Part shown: one piece after another, positions 25,174-34,226 of the stretch
How the letters are laid out: the number at the start of each line of letters is the position of its first letter
Numbering within the stretch: position 1 is the stretch's first letter
NCBI RefSeq assembly: GCF_003710905.1
Contig: NZ_RHHV01000002.1
Location: forward strand, 124,001-188,000
Reading direction: 5' to 3'
DNA: 64,000 nt
Source of the DNA: Brevibacillus parabrevis
Lineage (GTDB): Bacteria > Bacillota > Bacilli > Brevibacillales > Brevibacillaceae
The notes under the pieces: generated by a model
What the model saw: the letters and a program-made list of their open reading frames with translations, nothing else
The model's database searches: none
What the model was told of the DNA's origin: nothing
Program-made: the position numbers and the translations under genes

Positions 25174-26952
25174 ATGAATAAAAAAATCCGGAATTACTTG
25201 CTTGCGGGTAACGTCCTGACGTTCCTGCTTTGTCTGGCTTTGCTGTTTACCGGGTCATTGCAGGTGCTGGGCCGGGCCTTGTACGACTACAATCAGCAGA
25301 CGACGATGACCCACCAGCCGAACGAAGATATTATCGTGATCGAGATCGATCAGGAGTCGCTTGATTTGATCGGCACGTTTCCCTGGCCGCGCGATATTTA
25401 CATACCGCTGCTGGAGCAGATCGCAGGCGCCAAGGCGATCGGCTTTGACATCACGTTCACGACGAAGAGCGAAGATCCTGCTGTCGACCAGGCTTTTGCT
25501 GCCGAGCTTGCCAAGCATAACAATGTCATTATTCCTTCCTATGCCGAGATGGAGAACTTTTTCCGCAAAGAAACCAAGGTGAAAAAGGACGAGCTGGTGA
25601 AGGGGCAGGCTCTGTACAAGCCGATACCCGAGATTGCCGCCGCTTCTCAAACCGCGCATATCAACGCGTTGCTTGACGAGGACGGAGCTATTCGGCGCAC
25701 GTGGCTGATGCTGGATACGCCGGAAGGGCCGATCCCGTCGATGGCGTACAAAATGGCGGAGATGGCCGGGGCCAACGTCCAAAACTTTTTAACCGACAAT
25801 CCGCAGGCGGAAATCCCGATCAAGTACAACAGCACGACAAAAGATTTCATGAGCATCCCGTTTTACATGGTAGTAAACGGTGAGGTGCCGCCGGAAACTT
25901 TTCAGGATCGGATCGTCCTGATCGGCTTTGCGGCAGCAGGAACAGACGCCCATCCTACTCCTGTCGACAACCATATGTACCTCGTATACGCGCACGCCAA
26001 CATTATCGATCAACTGCTGCGTCACGAAAAAATCGCGATAACCGATCAGTGGTACGTGCTGTTGCTGATGCTCGTCATCATGGTCTGCTCGGTCTGGGTA
26101 ACGTGGCGGACGAAAACAGTAACGAGCATCGCGCTGCATTTTCTCGGTACGGTGGCGCTGCTAGGCGGTCAGTGGCTGCTCTATTCCTCGACTTTGCACC
26201 ACTTCGACGTGATTTACCCGCTTGTGGCGCTGTGGCTTGTGTACGTGGTGAATCTCGCGGTGAAAACCTTTTTCGAAATGAAGCAAAAGCAGTTTATTAC
26301 CAAGCAATTCGGGCGTTATCTGTCGCCAGAGCTGGTGAAAGAGATCGCCAAAAGCGATGCGGAGCTGCCCCTTGGCGGCGTCAACAAGGAACTGACGATT
26401 TTGTTTTTGGATATACGCGGATTTACCCCGTTGTCTGAAAAGCTGAAGCCGGAGGAGATCGTCGATTTTCTCAATATGATGTTTGACATGATTACCAATC
26501 AGGTGCTGGCGAACAAGGGCACGATCGACAAGTTCATCGGGGATGCGGCAATGGTGTTGTTCAATGCCCCTTTGGATGTCGCCGATCATGAGTATTGCGC
26601 TGTGAAAACTGCTCACGAGATTCAGAATGGGATGAAAAGTGTGCAGGCACATATTTTGCAAAAATACGGCGTCGAGGTCAGCATCGGCATCGGCATCAAC
26701 ACGGGTAATGTGGTAGTCGGAAACATCGGCTCTTACTTGCGGGTGGACTACACAGCCATTGGAGATGCGGTGAACACGGCCGCGCGCATCGAGTCCAATG
26801 CTTCCGCCAACCAGATTCTCGTGTCGGAGGAGACGTACAGGCGGACGAAAGATTTTTTCCACTATCGCGATGTGGGTGAAAAACAGATGAAGGGCAAAAG
26901 CGAGGCTATACGGCTGTACGAGGTCGTAGACTTCCTTGCTGCGCCCCGCTAA
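25174..26952 (+). CDS. CHASE2-domain class III adenylate cyclase
   Basis: 592-residue membrane sensor cyclase. An N-terminal helix (7-31), an extracellular CHASE2 domain (about 35-285), three membrane helices (about 292-366) and a class III catalytic domain (405-575). Metal-binding D413 (LFLDIRGF) and D457 (KFIGD), the adenine-specifying pair K453 and T527, and transition-state N534/R538 (VNTAAR) are all present, so ATP is the predicted substrate and the enzyme should be active as a homodimer. The start has AAGGAGACGAAAG. Class III cyclases are scarce in Bacilli. Three nearby cyclic-nucleotide-binding domains are its likely outputs. Confidence 0.88.
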   Translation: MNKKIRNYLLAGNVLTFLLCLALLFTGSLQVLGRALYDYNQQTTMTHQPNEDIIVIEIDQESLDLIGTFPWPRDIYIPLLEQIAGAKAIGFDITFTTKSEDPAVDQAFAAELAKHNNVIIPSYAEMENFFRKETKVKKDELVKGQALYKPIPEIAAASQTAHINALLDEDGAIRRTWLMLDTPEGPIPSMAYKMAEMAGANVQNFLTDNPQAEIPIKYNSTTKDFMSIPFYMVVNGEVPPETFQDRIVLIGFAAAGTDAHPTPVDNHMYLVYAHANIIDQLLRHEKIAITDQWYVLLLMLVIMVCSVWVTWRTKTVTSIALHFLGTVALLGGQWLLYSSTLHHFDVIYPLVALWLVYVVNLAVKTFFEMKQKQFITKQFGRYLSPELVKEIAKSDAELPLGGVNKELTILFLDIRGFTPLSEKLKPEEIVDFLNMMFDMITNQVLANKGTIDKFIGDAAMVLFNAPLDVADHEYCAVKTAHEIQNGMKSVQAHILQKYGVEVSIGIGINTGNVVVGNIGSYLRVDYTAIGDAVNTAARIESNASANQILVSEETYRRTKDFFHYRDVGEKQMKGKSEAIRLYEVVDFLAAPR

Positions 26953-26976
26953 CAAAACGTGAGAGGTGAGTGACAA

Positions 26977-29900
26977 GTGATGGATCAGCCGATCAAACAA
27001 CCTGTCGGGCTGGCAAAAGTGTTGACGGTCCTTGGCATGCTCTGTTTCCTCCTGCTGGGAATGGCTACAGGGACAGAGGCAGAGACGGCCCGGGTAGCCA
27101 AGGTCGAGCAAGTGACAGGGACTGTGATGGTGAAAAAGGCAGGCGGCACGAAAGAGTACAAAGCGTTCAAAAGCATGAGCCTGAACAAAGGGGATCAAAT
27201 ATCAACAGGTCCCAAATCAAGTGTAGTGCTCTCCATTGTCGATCGCGATGATGAGATTACCGTCAACGAAAATACGGTCATCTCGCTGGCGAAGCTGCAA
27301 GAGGCGGCAAATGGCAAGCAAACGAGCGTCCAGGTGACATCTGGTTCAGCGTACATCAAAGTAAAATCGCTGACGAAGCAATCCGATGAGTTTTCCATCC
27401 AGACGCCGACTGCGATCATGGGAGTGAGAGGGACACAGTTGCAGGTGACTGTCGACCCGCTGACAGGGAAAAGCAGTGTTTTTGTGGCAGCAGGGAAAGT
27501 CCAGGCAGAAAATCGTACGGACAGCAAGCAGGTCATGGTGTACCCGTTGATGCAGCTGTCCATGTTCGATGGAGGCAAGCAACAGCCGCCAGCCTCCCAA
27601 GTCGCTTTTATTCGCCCGGAAGATTTGCTCAATACGATGTCGCCTGCGCTGCTGGAAGCGATGATTCGCAACAAGGCGATGATGGATCAGGAAAACGATG
27701 AGTGGATCGAGCAAATGAAGCGGCATTTGACTGACAAAGCAGCAACAGGAGAGCTTCCGGGCCTTCCGTTGAATGAACAAAGGGATTTGGAAGAATACGC
27801 AAATAACATGAACGTCTGGCTGAATAACTTGGTCAAAGAAGCTCTGGCAAACAACAAGGTGTCAGAGAGCGATATCCGCGATCTGGTCAATCAAGTCAAC
27901 AAGGATTTGCAGCGGAAAATTGAACTGAGCGGGAACGTTCCTCCGGTCGAGTGGAGCGAACGGCAGCAGCAAGAAGCACGAAACAAGCTGCTGGAATTGG
28001 AGCGGGAACGGCAACGAAAAGCGCTGGAAGAACAAAAGCAGCGCAATGCTGCTAGAGAAAACATTTTGCAGAAAATCCAGGAAGAGCAGGAGCGCCTTGA
28101 AAAGCTGAGGGAAGCAGCGCGTCAGCAGGAACTGGACAAGCTGAAAAATAGCATACCGACGGTTCCGACAGGATCAGGTACAGGAACTTCCGGAGGCGGA
28201 GGCGGTTCTGGCTCAAGTGGCTCCGGTTCGGGAGGTTCGGGAGGCTCAGGAGGTTCCGGCGGTTCTGGCGGCAAGGACAAGGACCCGGGAAAAATCGTGC
28301 GCATCGCTGATCTGGAAGAAACGATTCGCGCAGGAGTCAGCTATCATTTGCCCGGTACAGTCCTGGCTCAAATGGAAGATGGCACAAAAAACAAAGTTTC
28401 TGTGACGTGGGAGCAAACGACAATCCATACCGACAAGACGGGAAGCTTCTCTTTTATCGGGAAAGTGAGCGATTACAAAAACGACGTCCGTCTCCTTCTT
28501 CACATCTATGCGCCGTTTGGGAAACCAGTCAAGCTGCACAGTGGAACCATGTTGTTCGACAAAGGCTTCGAGCTGGATATGGGAGCCAATCCACTGCCGG
28601 AACAGGCAACGGTAACGATTCGAGAAGTGAAGCAGGGAAGTGCATTGGAACAGGCTGGTCTTGTCCTCAGCTTTGCCTTTGAAGCGATTGAAGTGAAGCA
28701 GCCTGTCACATTGTCTTATCCGTTGAAGGCACGAGAGAGCGGGGCGGACGTCGGCGTCTTTTACAAGCGCTCAGATGACCGTTGGGAATACGTGCACGGA
28801 ACCAGTGTAGTTGATGGCCGGGTCATTGCCAGTGTGGAGCATTTCTCCACGTACGGCGTGTTCCATGCTCCACAGGCAGCGCCAGTGCTTGCTTCGCCAG
28901 AGGCGGGATTGGTGGACGGAAATCCTGATATTACACTACAGACAAATACGCCGGGTGCAACCATCTACTATAAAAATGGCGGTCGCTATGAGCGCTACGA
29001 GCCGGGTTCGACCATTCATCTGACCACAGGAGCGGTAGAGGCTTATGCCACCGCTGACAACATGCGGGACAGCGAGGTGGCGAGATATGCCTATACCACG
29101 GTGTCAGCGAGCGTAAAAGACAGTCAGCATGTCGAGCTTACTTTTTCTGAACCGATTCAAAGCGGCTCGGAAGCTGGCGTTACTTTGCAAAATGGCCGAT
29201 TCTACCGTTTTGACATCCCGGCAGTGAACGGCTCGCAAACGTTGGCAGTCGCAAGTGGAACGCAAATTTCAGATCACGCCGTTCTGTTGACGCTGGCAAG
29301 CGATACTTCGACGATGCTGCAAAATCGTTATGTCGTGAAGTTTTACGATGAGTCTGGTAGCTATGCGGCGCAGAGCAATTCGTTTTTGCTCGGCTACGTG
29401 CCCGAGCAGCCCAGACCACAACCTGAGCCGGAAGTTGGCACCATCGATATTGATATCGGCCAGGACGGATGGGTTTATATCAGATGGGATCAGGTGCAAG
29501 ATGCAGAAAGATATGAAATTTGCCTGACGGACAATGCGTGCGAGACGCTTTTGCAGCCCGCAGGCCCAGGTCAGCTGGAGTATGAGTTCAAGGACTTCTC
29601 GTATCGGCAAAAGTATACGGTGGACGTGACCGCTTACAATGCGCGCAACCAGATTATTGCCAAAGGAAGAGACTTTTTCAGAGTAGTAGCCGAACCGGAA
29701 TATATGAACGTAGGAGCAACAGCCACCGGATCATCGGTCAGAGTCACCTGGAATGAGGTGAGCGACACGGTTAAGTATTCGGTTTGCCTGGAAGATACGT
29801 GCGAGGAAGTTAGCAATAGTCAGGAATACACCTTCGCCAATGTGTCAGCAGGGAGCTATGAAGTCAAAGTAAGGGCATTTGATGAGTTCGATCAGGTGGT

Positions 29901-30042
29901 GGGCAGGGGATATGCAGATGTCACCGTGGAAGAGCCGGGCCCAGGTCCGATTCCACCACCACCGCCGCCACCTGTCGAGCCAGGTCCAAGCCCGCTCGTT
30001 CAGCTCATTCAAAACAGGCCGCTGTTCAGCCAGCTTTTCTAG
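26977..30042 (+). CDS. Large secreted FecR-domain protein with coiled coil, Gly/Ser linker and Ig/FN3-like domains
   Basis: 1021 residues. A signal peptide (GMLCFLLLGMATGTEAE) leads to a FecR domain (about 38-180: KGDQISTGPKSSVVLSI, IMGVRGTQLQV), a charged coiled coil (about 325-390), a Gly/Ser-rich linker (395-432), an Ig-like domain starting near 440, a chitobiase-type C-terminal segment (ATIYYKNGGRYERYEPGSTI), and two fibronectin-like repeats (WDQVQDAERYEICL, WNEVSDTVKYSVCL) before a Pro-rich tail. Start GTG 26977 or ATG 26980. FecR domains beside CHASE2 cyclases are a recurrent pairing; here it may be the extracellular partner that feeds the CHASE2 sensor. No LPXTG anchor is visible. Confidence 0.75.
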   Translation: MMDQPIKQPVGLAKVLTVLGMLCFLLLGMATGTEAETARVAKVEQVTGTVMVKKAGGTKEYKAFKSMSLNKGDQISTGPKSSVVLSIVDRDDEITVNENTVISLAKLQEAANGKQTSVQVTSGSAYIKVKSLTKQSDEFSIQTPTAIMGVRGTQLQVTVDPLTGKSSVFVAAGKVQAENRTDSKQVMVYPLMQLSMFDGGKQQPPASQVAFIRPEDLLNTMSPALLEAMIRNKAMMDQENDEWIEQMKRHLTDKAATGELPGLPLNEQRDLEEYANNMNVWLNNLVKEALANNKVSESDIRDLVNQVNKDLQRKIELSGNVPPVEWSERQQQEARNKLLELERERQRKALEEQKQRNAARENILQKIQEEQERLEKLREAARQQELDKLKNSIPTVPTGSGTGTSGGGGGSGSSGSGSGGSGGSGGSGGSGGKDKDPGKIVRIADLEETIRAGVSYHLPGTVLAQMEDGTKNKVSVTWEQTTIHTDKTGSFSFIGKVSDYKNDVRLLLHIYAPFGKPVKLHSGTMLFDKGFELDMGANPLPEQATVTIREVKQGSALEQAGLVLSFAFEAIEVKQPVTLSYPLKARESGADVGVFYKRSDDRWEYVHGTSVVDGRVIASVEHFSTYGVFHAPQAAPVLASPEAGLVDGNPDITLQTNTPGATIYYKNGGRYERYEPGSTIHLTTGAVEAYATADNMRDSEVARYAYTTVSASVKDSQHVELTFSEPIQSGSEAGVTLQNGRFYRFDIPAVNGSQTLAVASGTQISDHAVLLTLASDTSTMLQNRYVVKFYDESGSYAAQSNSFLLGYVPEQPRPQPEPEVGTIDIDIGQDGWVYIRWDQVQDAERYEICLTDNACETLLQPAGPGQLEYEFKDFSYRQKYTVDVTAYNARNQIIAKGRDFFRVVAEPEYMNVGATATGSSVRVTWNEVSDTVKYSVCLEDTCEEVSNSQEYTFANVSAGSYEVKVRAFDEFDQVVGRGYADVTVEEPGPGPIPPPPPPPVEPGPSPLVQLIQNRPLFSQLF

Positions 30043-30081
30043 CAGAGATCATCGAACAGCGGACAAGGAGGGACTTTCGCA

Positions 30082-31236
30082 TTGATACGTAAAAAGCGAA
30101 GCATATCGAAGGCAGCTGTGTTGGGCGTGTTTGCTCTGGCTGTATGGGCAGGTGCTGTCCCGGCATTTGCGGCGACAACAGAACCTGCCCCCGTGGCAGA
30201 CAAAAAGATCGTGGCTGGCTCAGGACAAACGGGCGATGAAAACGGTGCCGCCCTGTCCGCATCGTTTCGCGAACCGTCGGGGATTGTCGTCTTGCCCGAC
30301 GGCGCCGCCTATATCGCGGACTCCGCAAACCACAGCATTCGCAAGCTGGCTGCCGGACTCGTATCCGATTACGCCGGGCTGACGGTATCCCGCGATGCAA
30401 AAGGCTTGCCGGAAGGAATGTGGCTCGATGGCCCACTGAATCAATCGATGTTTCAACAGCCTCAAGGCATGGCAGCAGATGCACAAGGAAACCTGTACAT
30501 CGCAGATACCGGCAACCATGTCATCCGCAAAATCACCACGCAGGGGACGGTCGCGACGCTTGCCGGGGATGGCGTGCAAGGACACCAGGATGGGACAGGA
30601 AAAGCAGCGCGTTTCTACTCCCCTGGCGATCTCGCTGTCGCTGCTGACGGAACGATTTACGTGGCAGATACGTTAAACCATGCGATTCGCAAAATTACCG
30701 CGGATGGCAAAGTGACGACCTTGAACAGTCTGTCAGAGCGGATTGTGCAACTTGCCCCGGGATATGTGGAACGAGCGGGTGATTTTCGCGACGGAAAGCT
30801 GAAAGAAGCCAAGTTCAATGAGCCAACCGGAATCGCCATCGATGGACAAGGCAATCTGTACGTGAGCGACACGGGCAACCAACGGATTCGCTATATCGAT
30901 CTGAAAAACGGGACGGTAGCTACCGTAGCGGGGGCTGCCACGCTGACTTATCCGCAAGACAGCCTGTACGCAGAGGGAGGTCAGGCAGATGGCGCAGCAA
31001 GTTCCGCCCAATTCCAGTTCCCAAAAGGCATCTCAGTAACGGCCGAGGGTGGACTGGTAATCGCCGATAGCCGCAACCATGCGATTCGCTACTTGCATAA
31101 TGGCAAGGTCACTACGCTGGCTTCCTCGTTTGATCAGCCAGTCGATGTTGCAGCAACAGGGCAAGGGAGCATCTGGGTAACAGATTCCTCCGCCCAGACC
31201 ATTTTTCAGGTGAGCCTTCCGCCGCAGAGCAAATAG
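30082..31236 (+). CDS. Secreted NHL-repeat beta-propeller protein
   Basis: 384 residues with a signal peptide ending AVPAFA, followed by at least five NHL repeats, each with a P-x-G-[IL]-x-V/A...Y-[IV]-[AS]-D-[ST]-x-N-[HQ]-x-IR pattern, for example QQPQGMAADAQGNLYIADT and NEPTGIAIDGQGNLYVSDT. TTG 30082 follows AAGGAGGG. It closes the cyclase operon just before a terminator. NHL propellers bind proteins, glycans or RNA; outside the cell this one may bind a wall component or the FecR protein. No catalytic motif is seen. Confidence 0.8.
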   Translation: MIRKKRSISKAAVLGVFALAVWAGAVPAFAATTEPAPVADKKIVAGSGQTGDENGAALSASFREPSGIVVLPDGAAYIADSANHSIRKLAAGLVSDYAGLTVSRDAKGLPEGMWLDGPLNQSMFQQPQGMAADAQGNLYIADTGNHVIRKITTQGTVATLAGDGVQGHQDGTGKAARFYSPGDLAVAADGTIYVADTLNHAIRKITADGKVTTLNSLSERIVQLAPGYVERAGDFRDGKLKEAKFNEPTGIAIDGQGNLYVSDTGNQRIRYIDLKNGTVATVAGAATLTYPQDSLYAEGGQADGAASSAQFQFPKGISVTAEGGLVIADSRNHAIRYLHNGKVTTLASSFDQPVDVAATGQGSIWVTDSSAQTIFQVSLPPQSK

Positions 31237-31250
31237 ACGTAACGCTTGCA

Positions 31251-31279
31251 ACGACCTCTGATTCATGGAGGTCGTTTTT
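31251..31279 (+). terminator. Terminator of the cyclase operon
   Basis: ACGACCTC / GAGGTCGT stem with a nine-base loop and a TTTTTC tail. No other terminator was seen between 21212 and here, which supports a single 10-kb transcript. Confidence 0.8.
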
Positions 31280-31343
31280 CTTTTTCAAAAAATCTACGTC
31301 TACAGGCGAAAGAACTCCCTGCACAGGTAGAGGAGGGCAAGCT

Positions 31344-31358
31344 TGATTATTACTATCA
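31344..31358. promoter_or_regulatory. Fur box upstream of the 141-residue protein gene
   Basis: TGATTATTACTATCA matches the Gram-positive 7-1-7 Fur operator (TGATAAT-N-ATTATCA) at 12 of the 14 defined positions, within the dyad TTGAT...ATCAA. It lies about 75 bases before the start codon. Predicts iron repression. Confidence 0.6.
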
Positions 31359-31434
31359 AAAGTAACCCCCTGCTATCGTCACTCACCTGTACAAATGACC
31401 GAAAAACAAAATGAGCTGAGAAAGGGAGAGGAAA

Positions 31435-31860
31435 ATGGAAATCAAACAAATGGACGGGCAGCCGATTTACAAAGCTGTCGCTGCTACGACCGTAGACGTT
31501 CACCAATTCACGCAAGAGCTGGATGGCATTTTGGCAGCGCAAAAGCCTTTCGGGTTGATGATGGTCAAGCCTGCGGAAGCGGGCGAGGAACGCAATCAGG
31601 AGGCAGACCGCGAGTTCAGGAACACCATGGCAAAGTGGCTAAAAGCAAACAAGCCGAAAATGAGCACGTATTGCGTCGGCCTTGCGACGATTGCCTCGAA
31701 CGAAGCGGAATGGCAAAAGTACGCCGAGTCAGCAGCGAAAATGACCAGCAGCATATACGGCTGCCCGGGAGCCATGTACCTGGAGGAAAATGAAGCGGCG
31801 GCCTGGTTGCAAGAGCAGATCAACTACTACGCGACCAAATGGAAGCTGAACGAATTTTAA
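31435..31860 (+). CDS. Unknown 141-residue protein, probably iron-regulated
   Basis: Soluble protein without signal peptide or membrane segment; I recognise no family with confidence. It opens MEIKQMDGQPIYKAVAATTV and ends YYATKWKLNEF, is rich in Ala/Lys/Glu, and has two cysteines (in STYCVGLA and IYGCPGA) too far apart for a classic metal site. GGGAGAGG lies at good spacing before the ATG. The Fur box upstream and the siderophore importer downstream suggest a role in iron limitation. The terminator at 31876 makes it a single-gene unit. Confidence 0.7.
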   Translation: MEIKQMDGQPIYKAVAATTVDVHQFTQELDGILAAQKPFGLMMVKPAEAGEERNQEADREFRNTMAKWLKANKPKMSTYCVGLATIASNEAEWQKYAESAAKMTSSIYGCPGAMYLEENEAAAWLQEQINYYATKWKLNEF

Positions 31861-31875
31861 CAAAGAAGTGCCGTG

Positions 31876-31905
31876 AAAGCTTGTCTTGAAAAAGACAAGC
31901 TTTTT
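31876..31905 (+). terminator. Terminator after the 141-residue protein gene
   Basis: AAAGCTTGTC and GACAAGCTTT form a perfect ten-base-pair stem with a TTGAAAAA loop and more T after it. Confidence 0.85.
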
Positions 31906-32053
31906 GCTGTTTGCAGACAAGCATGCCCTGGTCTGTGGGCGCAGCTTTGCCGTAAACAAAATGACGTTAATTATCGCAATGAACTTAAAAACGTTAATCA
32001 GCACAATATTTATTTTGAAAATAGCGGTTGTTACAATAAACCCGTCCTTCATC

Positions 32054-32072
32054 AATAATAATTCTCATTATC
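32054..32072. promoter_or_regulatory. Fur box of the siderophore importer operon
   Basis: AATAATAATTCTCATTATC agrees with the 19-base Fur consensus at 15 positions and lies about 24 bases before the start codon of the binding protein, close enough to block polymerase. Confidence 0.7.
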
Positions 32073-32095
32073 ATCAAGAGGGGGTAAACAAAGAA

Positions 32096-33064
32096 ATGAG
32101 CAAAAAAAGCAGATTCAGACAGTGGGGGCATCTCGCTTGGAGTCTTGCCCTGGCATGCGCGGTCGTCCTGACCGGATGCGGCAGCAGCGAGACAAAAAAT
32201 CAGGCTGCCAGCCAGGACAGCGCACAAGCTGCACAAAAACGGACAATCAAGCATGAGCTTGGCGAAACCGAGATCACCGGAGAGCCGAAACGTGTCGTGG
32301 CACTGGAGTTTTCTTTTGTCGATGCGTTGTGGGAGCTTGGTGTAACCCCTGTGGGCATTGCTCACGAAAAAGAAACCGACGTAGAGGGACTGCTCGGACA
32401 AAAGATCGAATACACGTCTGTCGGCACGCGTCAACAGCCGAATCTTGAAGTCATCAGTACGTTGAAGCCTGACTTGATCATCGGCGATTTGAACCGCCAC
32501 AAGGACATTTACAAGGAGCTGCAAAAAATTGCTCCGACAATCATCCTGAAAAGCCGCAATTCGACTTACCAGGAAAACTTGAGCTCATTCACTACAATCG
32601 GGGAAGCGCTGAACAAGCAAAAAGAAGCCGAGCAGCGCCTGGTCAAGCATAAGGCTGTCATCGACGAGCTGAAAAAGAACATTCCTGCCGGAGATTCCCG
32701 CACCGTGATGCTCGGCGTGTTCCGCGCAGACTCGCTTTCGGCACACGGAGCGAAATCGTTTGACGGTGAATTGCTGGAAATGGTCGGGATCAAAAACGCC
32801 ATCCAAGATGCAGCAGAACCGACCGTGAAAATCAGCTTGGAGCAAATGGTGCAGTGGGACCCGGACGTCATTTTCCTCGTGGAAGCTGACGATACGCTGC
32901 TCTCGGAATGGAAGCAAAACCCGCTGTGGAACAACATCACCGCCGTGAAAAACAAAGAAGTGTACCAAGTGAACCGCGATCTGTGGACGCGTTACCGCGG
33001 CTTGAAATCGGCGGAAAAAATCGTCACAGAGGCCAGCGAGATTTTGTACAGCAAGAAGAAGTAA
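32096..33064 (+). CDS. Iron-siderophore-binding lipoprotein
   Basis: 322-residue substrate-binding protein of the FecB/FhuD type. The signal peptide ends in a lipobox (LTGC, cysteine about residue 26) for membrane anchoring. The mature part has PKRVVALEFSFVDALWELGVTPVGIA and LKPDLIIGDLNRHKDIYKELQKIAPTI, with paired lobes joined by a helix. ATG 32096 has AGAGGGGG upstream. The Fur box before it implies iron repression. The sequence resembles citrate- or hydroxamate-siderophore binding proteins, but the ligand is not decidable by eye. Confidence 0.88.
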   Translation: MSKKSRFRQWGHLAWSLALACAVVLTGCGSSETKNQAASQDSAQAAQKRTIKHELGETEITGEPKRVVALEFSFVDALWELGVTPVGIAHEKETDVEGLLGQKIEYTSVGTRQQPNLEVISTLKPDLIIGDLNRHKDIYKELQKIAPTIILKSRNSTYQENLSSFTTIGEALNKQKEAEQRLVKHKAVIDELKKNIPAGDSRTVMLGVFRADSLSAHGAKSFDGELLEMVGIKNAIQDAAEPTVKISLEQMVQWDPDVIFLVEADDTLLSEWKQNPLWNNITAVKNKEVYQVNRDLWTRYRGLKSAEKIVTEASEILYSKKK

Positions 33065-33096
33065 AGGAAGCGCGCACGACACATGGAAAGGAAAGG

Positions 33097-33121
33097 GGCC
33101 GGATTGCGATCTGGTCTTTTT
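33097..33121 (+). terminator. Intra-operon terminator or attenuator
   Basis: GGCCGGAT pairs fully with ATCTGGTC (two G-U pairs) over a TGCG loop, then TTTTT. It lies between the binding-protein gene and the first permease and would give the lipoprotein in excess. Confidence 0.65.
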
Positions 33122-33218
33122 CTGTTTGGTTCTGATGAGAACGCATGAGGCTGCCAGAGCTTCGCAATGGCGCTGCCAAGCCTTCCATGGATCGCGTGCG
33201 CAGGAGGTGCTTACTAGC

Positions 33219-34226
33219 TTGATGACCATGAGACGAACGAATAAACGTTCCCTCGTTCAGACGTGTATTTGCCTGACAGTGCTGCTCGCTATCGGATTAT
33301 GGCTCAGCCTGTTTACGGGTGTAGCCGCGATTCCGCTTCAGACCGTCCTCAAGCAGTGGAGCTTGGCGGAACCGTCCAAGGAGCTGCTCATTTTTCAAAC
33401 GATTCGCCTGCCGCGAGCCGTTCTGGGAGCGTTGATCGGAGCGAATCTCGCCGTAGCCGGAGCGTTGATGCAAGCCATTACCCGCAATCCGCTCGCTTCG
33501 CCGCAAGTTTTTGGCGTCAATGCCGGAGCGTCGCTTGTCGTCGTCCTGGCGATCCTTTTTTTGCCTAGCATCGGTTCGGCAAACTTGATTTACTTCGCTT
33601 TTGCCGGAGCGATCCTCGGGGGCTTTACTGTACTGGGGTTTGCCTCTTCCAGAGGAATGACCAACTTGAAGATTGCGCTGGTCGGGATGGCGGTACATCT
33701 GCTGCTGACCTCCATTACAAAAGGATTGATCATTTACAATGAGCACATTTCCGACGTCATGTTTTGGCTGTCCGGCTCGATCAGCGGAGCGACTTGGGCG
33801 GATGTCCGAATGATTTTGCCCTGGTCTGTGCTTGGGCTGGCGCTTGCAGCGGGCTTGGCCGGGTCATTGTCGGTCTTTCGGCTCGGCGAGGAAGTAGCGA
33901 TGGGCTTGGGGCAAAAAATAGTGGTCGTGCGGCTCTTGGCTTGTGCAGCTATTGTAATACTGGGCGGAGCGTCAGTAGCTGTCGCGGGGGCTGTCGGGTT
34001 TATCGGGCTGATGATCCCGCACATTGCCAGAAAGCTGGTCGGCACAGATTATCGCGCGGTCATTTTTGTCTCTGCCTGGGGCGGGGCTGTTTTGGTGACG
34101 TACTCGGATGTTGTCGCCCGCCTGATTTCGTTCCCGTTTGAGTCGCCGGTCGGGATTGTGACCGCTTTGCTCGGCACGCCCTTTTTTCTTTACTTGGCGC
34201 GAAAAAAAGGGAGGGAGCTGGTGTGA
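33219..34226 (+). CDS. FecCD-family iron-siderophore permease 1
   Basis: 335-residue permease of the FecCD/BtuC type with nine to ten membrane segments. Family motifs: RLPRAVLGALIGANLAVAGALMQAITRNPLASPQVFGVNAGAS and GAVGFIGLMIPHIARKLVGTDYR, the latter holding the ATPase-coupling loop. TTG 33219 is chosen for the AGGAGG upstream; ATG 33222 is close. It overlaps the second permease by four bases, so the two are translationally coupled and probably form a heterodimer. Confidence 0.88.
   Translation: MMTMRRTNKRSLVQTCICLTVLLAIGLWLSLFTGVAAIPLQTVLKQWSLAEPSKELLIFQTIRLPRAVLGALIGANLAVAGALMQAITRNPLASPQVFGVNAGASLVVVLAILFLPSIGSANLIYFAFAGAILGGFTVLGFASSRGMTNLKIALVGMAVHLLLTSITKGLIIYNEHISDVMFWLSGSISGATWADVRMILPWSVLGLALAAGLAGSLSVFRLGEEVAMGLGQKIVVVRLLACAAIVILGGASVAVAGAVGFIGLMIPHIARKLVGTDYRAVIFVSAWGGAVLVTYSDVVARLISFPFESPVGIVTALLGTPFFLYLARKKGRELV

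Noticed and set aside
28160..28275. Gly/Ser codon repeat considered as a CRISPR-like or satellite repeat
   Set aside because: It is an in-frame Gly/Ser linker in the FecR-domain protein, with degenerate codons and no spacer pattern.
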